A DNA stretch of 64,000 nucleotides from Lachnospiraceae bacterium. GTDB taxonomy: Bacteria; Bacillota; Clostridia; Lachnospirales; Lachnospiraceae. The stretch's first letter is position 1, and each line of letters opens with the position of its first letter. The stretch lies in assembly GCA_910576335.1 (NCBI GenBank), contig CAJTIU010000018.1, positions 40,007-104,006 of the forward strand, in the 5' to 3' direction. Below the pieces are notes generated by a model. It was not told the DNA's origin, ran no database searches, and was given only the letters and a program-made list of their open reading frames with translations. This document shows positions 25,684 through 33,864 of the stretch, piece by piece. Made by a program: the position numbers and the translations under genes.

Positions 25684-26349
25684 ATGAAGATAAAAAAAGC
25701 TATAATTTGTGTTGCGTGTTTAATAGGAATCTGTTCAATATCCGCAATTGCAAGCGAGTATTCAGAGAGTGAGTCTTTTGACTTTCCCAAATGGGGACAG
25801 ATTTTAAAGAATGATGCCGAAGAGTCATCGGAGTTACGAGACAGAACAACAGCAGAGGAAACATTGGTTCAGGGAAACGAGGCAGCAGTTTCAGAATCTG
25901 ACGTTGACATGGGAACACAGTTCTATCAGGCAGCAGGTTTTACCAAGGAGGATGCAAGGGAACAGTCTGTGGAATATTTCAAAGAATACGAAGCAATGTA
26001 TGCAGAAGCCATAGCAAAGGGCTATAGTGTTACGGATGAAGAAATCGAAGACTATCTTGAGGAGATGAAAGCATCTATTTTCAGTGACACTACTGATGAA
26101 ACAACACAGGAGCAATATCGCGAGATGTTTGGGCAATTTGATTCAGAAGAGGATTACTGGAACTATGAAAAAGAGGTCTACAGGAAGCAGCTGCCGATCG
26201 AAAAGATGGTAAGTGATCTCGAAAGAGAGTATTTTAACCAGGAATCAGCAAATGAGGAAGGCTGGGATGAATATTTTGAAAACTACAAGGCTGACCTTGT
26301 TAGAAAGCAAAACTACCAGAATTATGCCCCGTCCCTGAATTGTAACTGA
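25684..26349 (+). CDS. SurA-N-like secreted protein (copy 3)
   Basis: 221 aa from ATG 25684 with GGAGG 7-11 bases upstream. Same signal peptide and helical domain as copy 1 (VDMGTQFYQAAGFTKEDA; LPIEKMVSDLEREYF). The C-terminus is lengthened (NYQNYAPSLNCN): the palindrome that follows copy 1 has lost its left arm here, so reading continues through the remaining half. Likely functional, no rotamase domain. Confidence 0.8.
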   Translation: MKIKKAIICVACLIGICSISAIASEYSESESFDFPKWGQILKNDAEESSELRDRTTAEETLVQGNEAAVSESDVDMGTQFYQAAGFTKEDAREQSVEYFKEYEAMYAEAIAKGYSVTDEEIEDYLEEMKASIFSDTTDETTQEQYREMFGQFDSEEDYWNYEKEVYRKQLPIEKMVSDLEREYFNQESANEEGWDEYFENYKADLVRKQNYQNYAPSLNCN

Positions 26350-26352
26350 AAT

Positions 26353-26499
26353 GTTACTATTCACGGGGCCGTGCACCCTGCTGCACGGCATCCGAGCCAA
26401 TAAAGTGGTGGTTTTCGGCATCCAGCCCCTCGCTGAAAGCGACTTTTAAATGGGTTGGATGCGTTACTATGAGCGGACGGCTAGTCCGTGAATAGTAAC
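26353..26499. repeat. GTTAC MITE, complete reference copy (147 bp)
   Basis: GTTACTATTCACGGGGCCGT to GTCCGTGAATAGTAAC. Flanks ACTGAAAT and ACTAAAAT (7 of 8) give an 8-bp target duplication. Inside are GTGCACCCTGCTGCAC and the end hairpin GTTACTATGAGCGG to GTAAC. No coding. Related copies at 16657, 41863, 47857 and 59474. Confidence 0.85.
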
Positions 26500-26629
26500 A
26501 CTAAAATTATTATGCAAAGAAAAATAAGGCTGTTTTGTTTAAAATAATTATAAATTATGATATAATTCTAATATTACTAAAAATGATTAAGACAAAACAA
26601 TGCCAGTATTATACGAGGAGGACATAAAT

Positions 26630-26826
26630 ATGAAACTGTATAAAAAATTCGCCCTGTTTTTTTAGTAATTACAATTTTAAATGTATTGCTCATAGCGGCA
26701 ACCTTGTTAAGAATAGTAGCTTTTGAATACCAGACTATCGTTATTATAGCATTGGCATATATTTCATATGCTGGATCAGCGTTTACTGCTGTCGTTGCCA
26801 TTAGCCAGCAAAACAAATCAGAATAA
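26630..26826 (+). pseudogene. 63-aa membrane protein (copy 3), frameshifted
   Basis: Starts MKLYKKFALFF after GAGGAGGACATAAAT, then hits TAG in a T-run (CCTGTTTTTTTAG against CCTGTTATTTTTAG). The remainder (TILNVLLIAATLL to AISQQNKSE) is open in another frame. Confidence 0.85.
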
Positions 26827-26845
26827 TAGGAGAGGCGGACTTACT

Positions 26846-27037
26846 ATGACAAAAAAGAAAACGCTAAAAAATTGGCTATTAACTATTACTTTTTCATGCA
26901 TTGTAATTTGTTTTATAGACTTATTATTCCACCAGCGTCTTGATCGCATGTTTATTATTGCATGGAGTATTAGTTATACGTTGTTTTATTTTATCAGAAA
27001 TCGGGAAATTATATTCAAGAAGAGTAATCAAGATTGA
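26846..27037 (+). CDS. small membrane protein (63 aa), unknown function
   Basis: ATG 26846 with AGGAGAGGCGG upstream. Basic start (MTKKKTLKNWLL) and two hydrophobic helices (about 10-28 and 34-50) with a charged tail (NREIIFKKSNQD). It follows the broken 63-aa copy at the spot the subtilisin occupies in the intact module. Not similar in sequence to the 63-aa family. No family recognised. Confidence 0.65.
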   Translation: MTKKKTLKNWLLTITFSCIVICFIDLLFHQRLDRMFIIAWSISYTLFYFIRNREIIFKKSNQD

Positions 27038-27495
27038 TCGATTTACATAAAAAAGCAACGATTAAGGAACTGTATGAAAATATCCTGTGCCATCTGCTTA
27101 TTTTTTCTCTGACAGTGCCGCCCAAAATCAGTTGCGCAGCCTGCCATGCGCCTGGTTTCGCCTGGTTTTGGACAGACGCTCTCAGAGAAACTTATTTACA
27201 ATCTGTTTTTTCTGTGATACAATTTTATAAAGAATTCTAAAGGGTATTCATCCTTTGCATTCTGACCGGTATGTCGCCGGATTACCCGATCATTTTTATT
27301 TAGGTTTTACAGGTATTATTTTTGAGTGATGTAAGACGCAATCTTTTGATCTTTTGCTTTTGACTTTTCTAAATCTTTATTTCATGCTATGATTACATAT
27401 AGATAAAAGTCTTCTGGCTCTATACCTGTAACTCTTAGGAACTGTATGGAAATAATTTTTACATACAATTCCTTACAAAAGAAAGGAGACTTTTT
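27038..27495. other. upstream region of Rpn copy B
   Basis: From about 27195 the sequence matches 12290-12583, the region before Rpn copy A. 27438-27472 is a 35-base palindromic insertion absent from copy A. No gene I would support; an open stretch at 27034-27240 lacks a ribosome site and family likeness. Confidence 0.55.
27438..27472. repeat. 35-bp palindromic insertion with TTA duplication
   Basis: GGAACTGTATG, 13 bases, CATACAATTCC, flanked by TTA on both sides. Rpn copy A has the uninterrupted site (ACCCTTACAAAAG). Looks like a very small mobile palindrome or the trace of an excision. Confidence 0.6.
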
Positions 27496-28485
27496 ATGGA
27501 CAAAAAAACAAACGCACCACAAAACAATTTCATCATGCATCCGACTAATGACGTCTGCTTCAGCGGACTTATGGAAAATCCAGTCGTGAGAAAGGGATTT
27601 TGCGCAGCGGTTCTCCGTATTTCACCGGATGAAATTCAGGATACAGAGCTTTTGCCTACACACTTACACCGTGAGTATGTTGATGATAAGCTCGGAATTC
27701 TTGACGTGCTGGTACGCATGCCGGGCGGAATTAAGATCAATATGGAAATGCAGATAAGAGACTTTGAATTTTGGGATGAACGGGCGCTGTTTTATCTCAG
27801 CAAGATGTATACCGGCCAGCTGAAATCAGGAGAAGATTATGAAAATCTGCAAAAGTGCATTCATGTCAGTATTTTAGATTTTGTACATTTTCCAGAAGAT
27901 AACAGATGTTTCCGTACACTTCATTTCCGGGATGATGATACTGGGAAACTCTATAGCAATAAACTGGAATTACAGATTCTGGAATTAAAAAAGCTGCCGC
28001 CAGAGGTCCGGACAGAAGAAGATATTATTCGCTGGATGCGTTTTTTCAATGGGAAAAGCAGAGAGGAGTTTGAAAATATGGCTATGTCAAGCGAATATTT
28101 GGGAGAGGCATATGAAGTATTGCAGAAGCTAAGTGCTGATGATAAAAAACGTATTGAATATGAGGCACGGGAAAAAGCCCTTAGAGATTATAATGCACTG
28201 ATGAATAGTGCAAAAAGGCGTGGACATTTAGAGGGCAGGGAAGAAGGCTTGAAAGAAGGTATGGAAAAAGGCATGGAAAAAGGCATGGAAAAAGGTATGG
28301 AAAAAGGTATGGAAAAAGGTATGGAAAAAGGCCGGAATGAGGGAATCCATGAAGGGATAAAACTAGTACGAAGAGTAGACAGCCTGCACGATAAGGGAGC
28401 AACAAACGAGCAGATTGCACAGGAATGCATGATATCTGTAGAAGAGGTAGATGGGATTTTGGGGACGGGGCATTTTTCGTCATAG
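27496..28485 (+). CDS. Rpn family PD-(D/E)XK nuclease / putative transposase (copy B)
   Basis: 329 aa, about 95 percent identical to copy A outside the repeat array. Same putative active residues (Asp70, Glu84, Gln86). The helix-forming repeat from residue 250 has 8 four-residue units instead of 17. It ends LGTGHFSS because the palindrome supplying LGTGHF is split by a 40-base insertion. AAAGGAG precedes the ATG. Predicted DNA endonuclease of the Rpn type. Confidence 0.9.
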   Translation: MDKKTNAPQNNFIMHPTNDVCFSGLMENPVVRKGFCAAVLRISPDEIQDTELLPTHLHREYVDDKLGILDVLVRMPGGIKINMEMQIRDFEFWDERALFYLSKMYTGQLKSGEDYENLQKCIHVSILDFVHFPEDNRCFRTLHFRDDDTGKLYSNKLELQILELKKLPPEVRTEEDIIRWMRFFNGKSREEFENMAMSSEYLGEAYEVLQKLSADDKKRIEYEAREKALRDYNALMNSAKRRGHLEGREEGLKEGMEKGMEKGMEKGMEKGMEKGMEKGRNEGIHEGIKLVRRVDSLHDKGATNEQIAQECMISVEEVDGILGTGHFSS

Positions 28486-28535
28486 CGCGCATCAAAAGCT
28501 CCAGTGGAGCTTTTGATGTGAAAAATGCCACGTTG
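28461..28535. terminator. split GGGGACGGGGC palindrome with nested hairpin
   Basis: Left arm GGGGACGGGGCATTTTT and right arm AAAAATGCCACGTT are separated by an inner perfect hairpin (CATCAAAAGCTCC, AGT, GGAGCTTTTGATG; 28490-28518). Probably terminates both Rpn copy B and the convergent gene at 28550. Confidence 0.75.
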
Positions 28536-28549
28536 TTTCTGATAGCTTT

Positions 28550-29617
28550 TTAATGCTTTACATACACTGGCTTTCCCTTTACTCCCGGCTCTGCGGACAT
28601 CTGCCCGTCGTTTGGCACGTCTTCGATCTTGCGGCTGCTCAGTGTACCAACCTCCATTGCGTCAGCAAAATTAATCGGATGGTTGCGCATATGCACCTTC
28701 AATAATTCAAACAGCCTTAGTGTCGGGCGCTTTGCTTCCAGTACGCCGGAGACATCAATGCATTTGCATCCTGTCTGCGCGGCCAGTTCTTTCAGACGCT
28801 GGTTAATCCTGAAGGCAGCGGGGCTATTTGAAATCACTGGAACAATGTAGATGGAAGCCTGTGTTTTTGTGTGAATCATGTAAAGGAGCCATTCATATTT
28901 TGAAATGAAATTTTCCACGTCTACATTTTCATCAAGTATATCGACATCTCCCATATTGACAAAGATTTTGCGCGGATTCAGATCATACAGGCACACCTTC
29001 AGATAGCCTTCGATCTGATCAATGCGTACGTTTTTAATGCTGCGGTTATAGATTGGCTCTGTAATGCGGAAGGCCTGTGTCAATTCTCCCACTGGAAGGG
29101 AGGCAAACGTGTTAGACCCGAAAAGTACAACGCCGCCTGCTTCTGTAATACTGTTAAGTTCGCGATATGTTTCCATCTCATCTTCTCCTTGATTCTGAAA
29201 CTGGTTATGAAACGACTGGTTTATGGGGGTGGATTCTGTTGTCTGTACTGCGCCTGCCTTGCCGGCGTCATTGACCGTGGAGGCTGCGGTATTAACCGGG
29301 CCGTCTGTGCCTGCTGCATTGCCAGCGCCCACTGCGCCTGCCGCCATCTGCATCTGCCTGTCGTAGCGGCGGTTAATGAAGTAGACGATTACGTTGGCGG
29401 ATACGACAACCAGGTTTAAGAGATATACGACAAGGACATAATTAAATCTGTGGTTATAAATCTTTGCGGAGATTCCGGCTATATACCCCGTGATAATAAG
29501 TAGTATAAACTGGATGCTCATGTTGCGGGCTGATTTTGCCTTGATGTTCTTGGCCAGGTTCATGGGCCAGGACAGACCAAAGCAGACCAGCATGGTGGAC
29601 TCTAAAAGTTCGGCCAT
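28550..29617 (-). CDS. PQ-loop-like membrane domain fused to SGNH/GDSL-like domain
   Basis: 355 aa from the ATG at 29617 (GAGG about 8 bases upstream; 29623 and 29650 are alternatives). Residues 1-90 hold three hydrophobic helices with FGLSWPMNLAKNIKAKSARN, the proline-containing PQ-loop/SemiSWEET pattern. An Ala/Gly/Thr-rich linker (95-150) follows. The C-terminal 190 residues look SGNH-hydrolase-like: VVLFGSNTFASLPVG (Ser block, GSN rather than GDS), FVNMGDVDIL, ASIYIVPVISNSP. The nucleophile block is atypical, so enzyme activity is uncertain. Divergent from a LysR gene, which may control it. Confidence 0.7.
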   Translation of the reverse strand: MAELLESTMLVCFGLSWPMNLAKNIKAKSARNMSIQFILLIITGYIAGISAKIYNHRFNYVLVVYLLNLVVVSANVIVYFINRRYDRQMQMAAGAVGAGNAAGTDGPVNTAASTVNDAGKAGAVQTTESTPINQSFHNQFQNQGEDEMETYRELNSITEAGGVVLFGSNTFASLPVGELTQAFRITEPIYNRSIKNVRIDQIEGYLKVCLYDLNPRKIFVNMGDVDILDENVDVENFISKYEWLLYMIHTKTQASIYIVPVISNSPAAFRINQRLKELAAQTGCKCIDVSGVLEAKRPTLRLFELLKVHMRNHPINFADAMEVGTLSSRKIEDVPNDGQMSAEPGVKGKPVYVKH

Positions 29618-29754
29618 TTTCATTCCCTCTCTTTCTTTGTTTAAAGCCATTGATGATTTGTTGTTTTATCTTTCGACTTTAGTTTAACATTGACGTATGA
29701 TTATGTCTAATATATAATATTTATAGAATTCATAATATATATGTTATAATTACT

Positions 29755-29832
29755 ATCCGCGGGGCCGTGCACTCCGCAGCACGGAATCTGGGCTAATAAA
29801 GTGGCGGCATCCGGCCCCTCGCCGAAAGCGTC
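29755..29832. repeat. GTTAC MITE remnant in the divergent promoter region
   Basis: CGCGGGGCCGTGCACTCCGCAGCACGG to CCCCTCGCCGAAAGCG follows the left and middle parts of the reference copy. The right end is missing. It lies between the SGNH-like and LysR genes, so it may affect their promoters. Confidence 0.6.
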
Positions 29833-29888
29833 AGGATACCTTTTGACGCTTGTATCATCATATTAGTTATACAAGGGAGGATTCAAAA

Positions 29889-30767
29889 GTGGAGTTTATG
29901 CAGATCCGGTATTTTTTAGAGACAGCAAAGACAAAGCACATGACGAACAGTGCAAAGAACCTGCACATTACCCAGCCTGCTTTAACGCAGGCAATACGGC
30001 GGCTGGAGAGGGATCTCGGAGTGCCGTTGTTTGCCGCGAAGGGGAGAAATATTGTCCTGACGGAATATGGGAAATATCTGCAGAAAAAGCTGGAGCCTCT
30101 GATAGAGCAGCTGGATGCAATTCCGGAGCAGCTTAAGATGATGGTGGCGCTAGAAGGTGAGACGATCCACATGAATGTCCTGGCGGCGTCCAGCCTTGTG
30201 ATGGAGGCCATCATTGAATATAAGAAAGAGCACGAAGACATTAATTTCCAGCTGCAGCAGAATTCCGAAAGTGACCTTTACGACATTGCGGTCACAACGA
30301 AGCTCTTCTATCAGGGGACGGACCAGGAAAACCGGTTTTCGTGTGCCGAGGAGATTTATCTTGCAGTACCGGCTGCCAGGTACCGGGATCGGACATCAAT
30401 CAGCCTTGGGGAGGCGGCAGATGAGGGATTCATAAGCCTTTTAGGTTCCAGGGAGTTCCGCTATATCTGTGATAAATTCTGCCAGCATGCCGGATTTACC
30501 CCGAAGATCATCTTTGAGAGCGATAATCCGTCTGCTGTAAAGAATATGATCGCCGCCAATATGGGTATCGGCTTCTGGCCGGAGTTTACCTGGGGGAGCG
30601 CCCGTAATGAGCATGTCAGGCTTCTGAAGATTGACGACCCGGTCTGTCAGAGAGATATTATTATAAATTACAACCGGAACAAGACGGACAGCCGCAATGT
30701 GCTGGAATTCTATGAATTTCTGACAGAATTCTTCAAAGAGAGAAAGATGCGATTTGCTCACACCTGA
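29889..30767 (+). CDS. LysR family transcriptional regulator
   Basis: 292 aa. I choose GTG 29889 because AGGGAGG lies 8 bases upstream; reading then starts MEFMQIRYFLETAK, the usual LysR opening. The helix-turn-helix (about 18-40) contains NLHITQPALTQAIRRLERDLG; the effector-binding domain follows from about 90 to 290. Short for LysR but complete. Divergent from the PQ-loop/SGNH gene and upstream of the galacto-N-biose genes. The first is the likelier target by LysR habit. Confidence 0.92.
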   Translation: MEFMQIRYFLETAKTKHMTNSAKNLHITQPALTQAIRRLERDLGVPLFAAKGRNIVLTEYGKYLQKKLEPLIEQLDAIPEQLKMMVALEGETIHMNVLAASSLVMEAIIEYKKEHEDINFQLQQNSESDLYDIAVTTKLFYQGTDQENRFSCAEEIYLAVPAARYRDRTSISLGEAADEGFISLLGSREFRYICDKFCQHAGFTPKIIFESDNPSAVKNMIAANMGIGFWPEFTWGSARNEHVRLLKIDDPVCQRDIIINYNRNKTDSRNVLEFYEFLTEFFKERKMRFAHT

Positions 30768-30815
30768 ATCATTTCCTTACGGACTTTGCAGTAAATGCAA
30801 AGTCCTGTGTGAACA
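30757..30815. repeat. GTTAC MITE right-end remnant
   Basis: Ends GTGTGAACAGTAAC and contains TTACGGACTTTGCAGTAAATGC, as in 16740-16789. Overlaps the last codons of the LysR gene, supplying its C-terminus (FAHT and stop). Confidence 0.65.
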
Positions 30816-30859
30816 GTAACATTTGCTCGCTCCTGAATCACATTTGGGATGATAGCTGA

Positions 30860-30888
30860 TTGTAATATATGCAAAAATTTGATATATT
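30860..30888 (+). promoter_or_regulatory. candidate sigma-A promoter for the galacto-N-biose operon
   Basis: TTGTAA (30860-30865), 17-base spacer, TATATT (30883-30888), in an AT-rich stretch 118 bases before the first gene. Prediction only. Confidence 0.5.
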
Positions 30889-30936
30889 ATAAGTAGGGAA
30901 TACAGGAGTACTAGTATAATTATTTGAATTTTGTTG

Positions 30937-30973
30937 TGCCAGAACGTGTACTTCTTCCGAACACGCTCTGGCA
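30937..30973. promoter_or_regulatory. 13-bp inverted repeat in the operon leader
   Basis: TGCCAGAACGTGT, 11-base loop, ACACGCTCTGGCA (12 of 13 paired). It lies between the candidate promoter and the first gene and has no T-run. Operator or leader-RNA structure is possible. Confidence 0.5.
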
Positions 30974-31005
30974 GTTACAAATGAAGTAAGTGAGGAGGGA
31001 CTGGT

Positions 31006-31614
31006 ATGAAGATTAAGATCATACGTAATGCAGCAGAATTAGAGTCATTAACGCCGTTCCAGGTGGATCATCTTCTCTGGGGAACGAAGAGCATTCCGAA
31101 GACTTATGGATATATAGGATTTGTTCCATGCGACGGATTTTATCTGAGGATGATCTGTGAGGAGAGTGATCCCTTGTGCGTGTATACCCGCGACATGGAG
31201 CCTGTGTACCGGGACAGCGCCATGGAAGCTTTTTTCCAGTTTGAGGCACGGATCGGAAGGCTGCAGGCGATCTATCTTAACTTTGAGTCAAATTCAGGCG
31301 GGGCTCTTCTTGCGGGTTATGGGAAGGAACGGGTCTACCGGTCTTATTTTTCGAAGGATGTCTGCCGGGCGCTTCGCAGTAGCACAGAGGTGGAAAAGGA
31401 CCGCTGGACATGGAATATCCGTATACCAGTTACGGTGCTGGAGGACATATACGGACCGCTTCATCTGGGTGAGGGAAGCACATTTACCTGCAATTTTTAC
31501 AAGATATCGGAGACTAAGGAGATTGAGCACTATGCCTCCTATTCCCCGATTCTTTCGGACATTCCGAGCTTCCACCTGACAGATTTTTTTGAGACGGCGG
31601 TAATTGAAAGATAA
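31006..31614 (+). CDS. carbohydrate-binding family 9-like protein
   Basis: 202 aa, soluble, no signal peptide. The beta-rich sequence with DPLCVYTRDMEPVYRDSAME, FEARIGRLQAIYLNFESNSG and WTWNIRIPVTVLEDIYG fits CBM9/DOMON-like small proteins of Firmicutes sugar operons. GAGGAGGG precedes the ATG. It is the first gene before the GH112 phosphorylase and probably belongs to the same transcript. The cytosolic location suggests sugar sensing or an accessory role rather than extracellular binding. Confidence 0.75.
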   Translation: MKIKIIRNAAELESLTPFQVDHLLWGTKSIPKTYGYIGFVPCDGFYLRMICEESDPLCVYTRDMEPVYRDSAMEAFFQFEARIGRLQAIYLNFESNSGGALLAGYGKERVYRSYFSKDVCRALRSSTEVEKDRWTWNIRIPVTVLEDIYGPLHLGEGSTFTCNFYKISETKEIEHYASYSPILSDIPSFHLTDFFETAVIER

Positions 31615-31686
31615 AAGCAACTGTGATGGTAATGAACAGTTATAAAAAACAATCAGAGGTATTCAATAAAAAAAGGAGAGGTGTTA

Positions 31687-33849
31687 ATGAGAGAAAAGAC
31701 GAAGGGAAGAGTTACGATTCCGACGGATATGGATGTAGTTGCGGAGACGCTTGAGCTTATGGAGCGCTGGGGAGCGGATGCAATCCGCGACTGTGACGGG
31801 ACGGAGTATCCGCAGGAGCTGAGAGATGTGGGGGCAAAGGTGTACTCCACCTACTACACGACACGCAAGGACAACGAGTGGGCGAAGTCGAATCCGGATG
31901 AGATACAGCAGATGTATATTATGACTCCATTTTATAACGCAGAAGGGGATACTCTCAGGATTCATCTGATGAATCATCTGTATCCCGATATGCTTGCGGT
32001 GAATTCCCGGGATGACATTAAGAGATGGTGGGAAGTCATTGACCGTACTACAGGGGAAGTGTGGCCGGCAGGGGACTGGTTCTATGAAGAGGATACAGGG
32101 GATGTGGTGATCCTGCGGGCAAAGGAATTCCATGACTATACTGTAAGCTTCCTTGCCTATATCATGTGGGATCCGGTCCACATGTATAATGCAGTGACCA
32201 ATGACTGGAAGGATGTGGAGAAGCAGATCACCTTCGATGTGCGCCAGCCGAAGACGAAGGCGTTCTCCATGGAGAGACTCCGGAAATATATTGCGGACAA
32301 CCCTCATATTGATGTGATCCGGTACACGACATTTTTCCATCAGTTTACTCTGATTTTTGACGAGCTTGCCAGGGAGAAGTATGTGGACTGGTACGGCTAT
32401 TCCGCATCGGTAAGTCCTTATATTCTTGAACAGTTTGAGCAGGAATGCGGATACCGGTTCCGTCCGGAATTCATTATAGACCAGGGCTACATGAACAATA
32501 CGTACCGCGTGCCTTCGAGAGAATTCAGAGATTTCCAGGCATTCCAGCGGCGGGAGGCAGCGCTTCTTGCGAAGGAGATGGTGGATATTACCCATGAGTG
32601 TGGGAAGGAAGCTATGATGTTTCTTGGAGACCACTGGATCGGGATGGAGCCCTTTATGGAAGAGTTTCAGCAAATCGGCCTGGATGCGGTGGTAGGAAGC
32701 GTCGGAAACGGGGCGACTCTGCGTCTTATCAGTGATATTGAGGGCGTGAGGTACAGGGAGGGACGTTTTCTTCCCTATTTCTTCCCGGATACTTTCCATG
32801 AGGGCGGCGATCCTGTGAAGGAAGCAAAGGTGAACTGGGTGACGGCAAGAAGGGCGATTCTGCGCAAGCCGATCGACCGCATCGGCTACGGGGGGTATCT
32901 GAAACTTGCTATGGAATTTCCGGAGTTTATTGACTATGTGGAGAGCGTGTGCGAGGAGTTCCGTACACTGTATGAAAATATTAAGGGAACGGTTCCTTAC
33001 TGTGTCAAAAGGGTTGCGGTGCTCAACTGCTGGGGAAAAATGCGGGCATGGGGCAATCATATGGTACACCATGCAATCTATTATAAGCAGAATTATTCCT
33101 ATGCGGGCATTATTGAGGCGCTCAGCGGCGCTCCCTTTGACGTCAGCTATATCAGCTTTGACGATATCCGGGAGAATCCAGGCATTCTGGACGAGATTGA
33201 CGTAATCCTGAATGTGGGAGATGCTTACACTGCCTACAGCGGCGGGGAGAACTGGAAGGATGAGCAGATCCTGACAGCTGTGAAGAAATTTGTATGGCGC
33301 GGCGGCGGCTTTATTGGTGTGGGAGAACCGGCGGCATACCAGTGGGAAGGACGGTTTTTCCAGCTTTCCGGTGTCATGGGCGTGGAGGAGGAGACCGGCT
33401 TTACGCTGAATGTGGACAAATATAACTGGGGTGAGCATGCCCATTTTATCACGGAGGACTGTGAGGGCGAGATTGATTTTGGAGAGGGAAAGAAAAATAT
33501 TTTTGCCCTGGAGGACACGGTTGTGCTAAGACAGATAGATCAGGGTGTGCAGCTTGCAGCGCATGAATTCGGACAGGGACGCAGTGTCTATATCAGCGGT
33601 CTTCCCTACAGCTTTGAGAACAGCCGTCTGCTTTACCGCTCCATACTCTGGGCAGCCGGAAGCGAGGATGAACTCCTTTGCTGGTTCAGCAGTAATGTAA
33701 ATGTTGAGGTGCATGCATATATCAGGAATGGGAAGTACTGTGTGGTAAACAACACTTATGAACCTCAGCAGACAACCGTATACAAGGGAGACGGAACAAG
33801 TTTCACCCTTGACCTTAAGGAAAATGAGATTGTCTGGTACACGATATAG
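31687..33849 (+). CDS. gnpA: 1,3-beta-galactosyl-N-acetylhexosamine phosphorylase (GH112)
   Basis: 720 aa, cytosolic. It splits galacto-N-biose or lacto-N-biose (Gal-beta-1,3-HexNAc) with phosphate to Gal-1-phosphate and free HexNAc, the key step in use of mucin core-1 and milk-type glycans. The start region GRVTIPTDMDVVAETLELME and RWGADAIRDCDGTEYP are hallmark GH112 sequences. FLGDHWIGMEPF, near residue 315, carries the Asp expected to be the general acid. Length matches the family (about 720-750). I use ATG 31687 (GGAGAGG 6-8 bases upstream) over GTG 31681. The next three genes supply the rest of the pathway. Specificity between the two disaccharides cannot be read from sequence. Confidence 0.95.
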   Translation: MREKTKGRVTIPTDMDVVAETLELMERWGADAIRDCDGTEYPQELRDVGAKVYSTYYTTRKDNEWAKSNPDEIQQMYIMTPFYNAEGDTLRIHLMNHLYPDMLAVNSRDDIKRWWEVIDRTTGEVWPAGDWFYEEDTGDVVILRAKEFHDYTVSFLAYIMWDPVHMYNAVTNDWKDVEKQITFDVRQPKTKAFSMERLRKYIADNPHIDVIRYTTFFHQFTLIFDELAREKYVDWYGYSASVSPYILEQFEQECGYRFRPEFIIDQGYMNNTYRVPSREFRDFQAFQRREAALLAKEMVDITHECGKEAMMFLGDHWIGMEPFMEEFQQIGLDAVVGSVGNGATLRLISDIEGVRYREGRFLPYFFPDTFHEGGDPVKEAKVNWVTARRAILRKPIDRIGYGGYLKLAMEFPEFIDYVESVCEEFRTLYENIKGTVPYCVKRVAVLNCWGKMRAWGNHMVHHAIYYKQNYSYAGIIEALSGAPFDVSYISFDDIRENPGILDEIDVILNVGDAYTAYSGGENWKDEQILTAVKKFVWRGGGFIGVGEPAAYQWEGRFFQLSGVMGVEEETGFTLNVDKYNWGEHAHFITEDCEGEIDFGEGKKNIFALEDTVVLRQIDQGVQLAAHEFGQGRSVYISGLPYSFENSRLLYRSILWAAGSEDELLCWFSSNVNVEVHAYIRNGKYCVVNNTYEPQQTTVYKGDGTSFTLDLKENEIVWYTI

Positions 33850-33864
33850 AAGGAGGGGTATTTG

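Noticed and set aside
27034..27240. 68-codon open frame before Rpn copy B
   Set aside because: No ribosome site, odd composition, and its second half is the non-coding duplicated Rpn upstream region.
31684..33444. Long open frame (586 codons) on the minus strand opposite the GH112 gene
   Set aside because: The plus strand encodes a well-recognised phosphorylase with operon context; the minus frame has no ribosome site or family likeness and is a codon-bias shadow.
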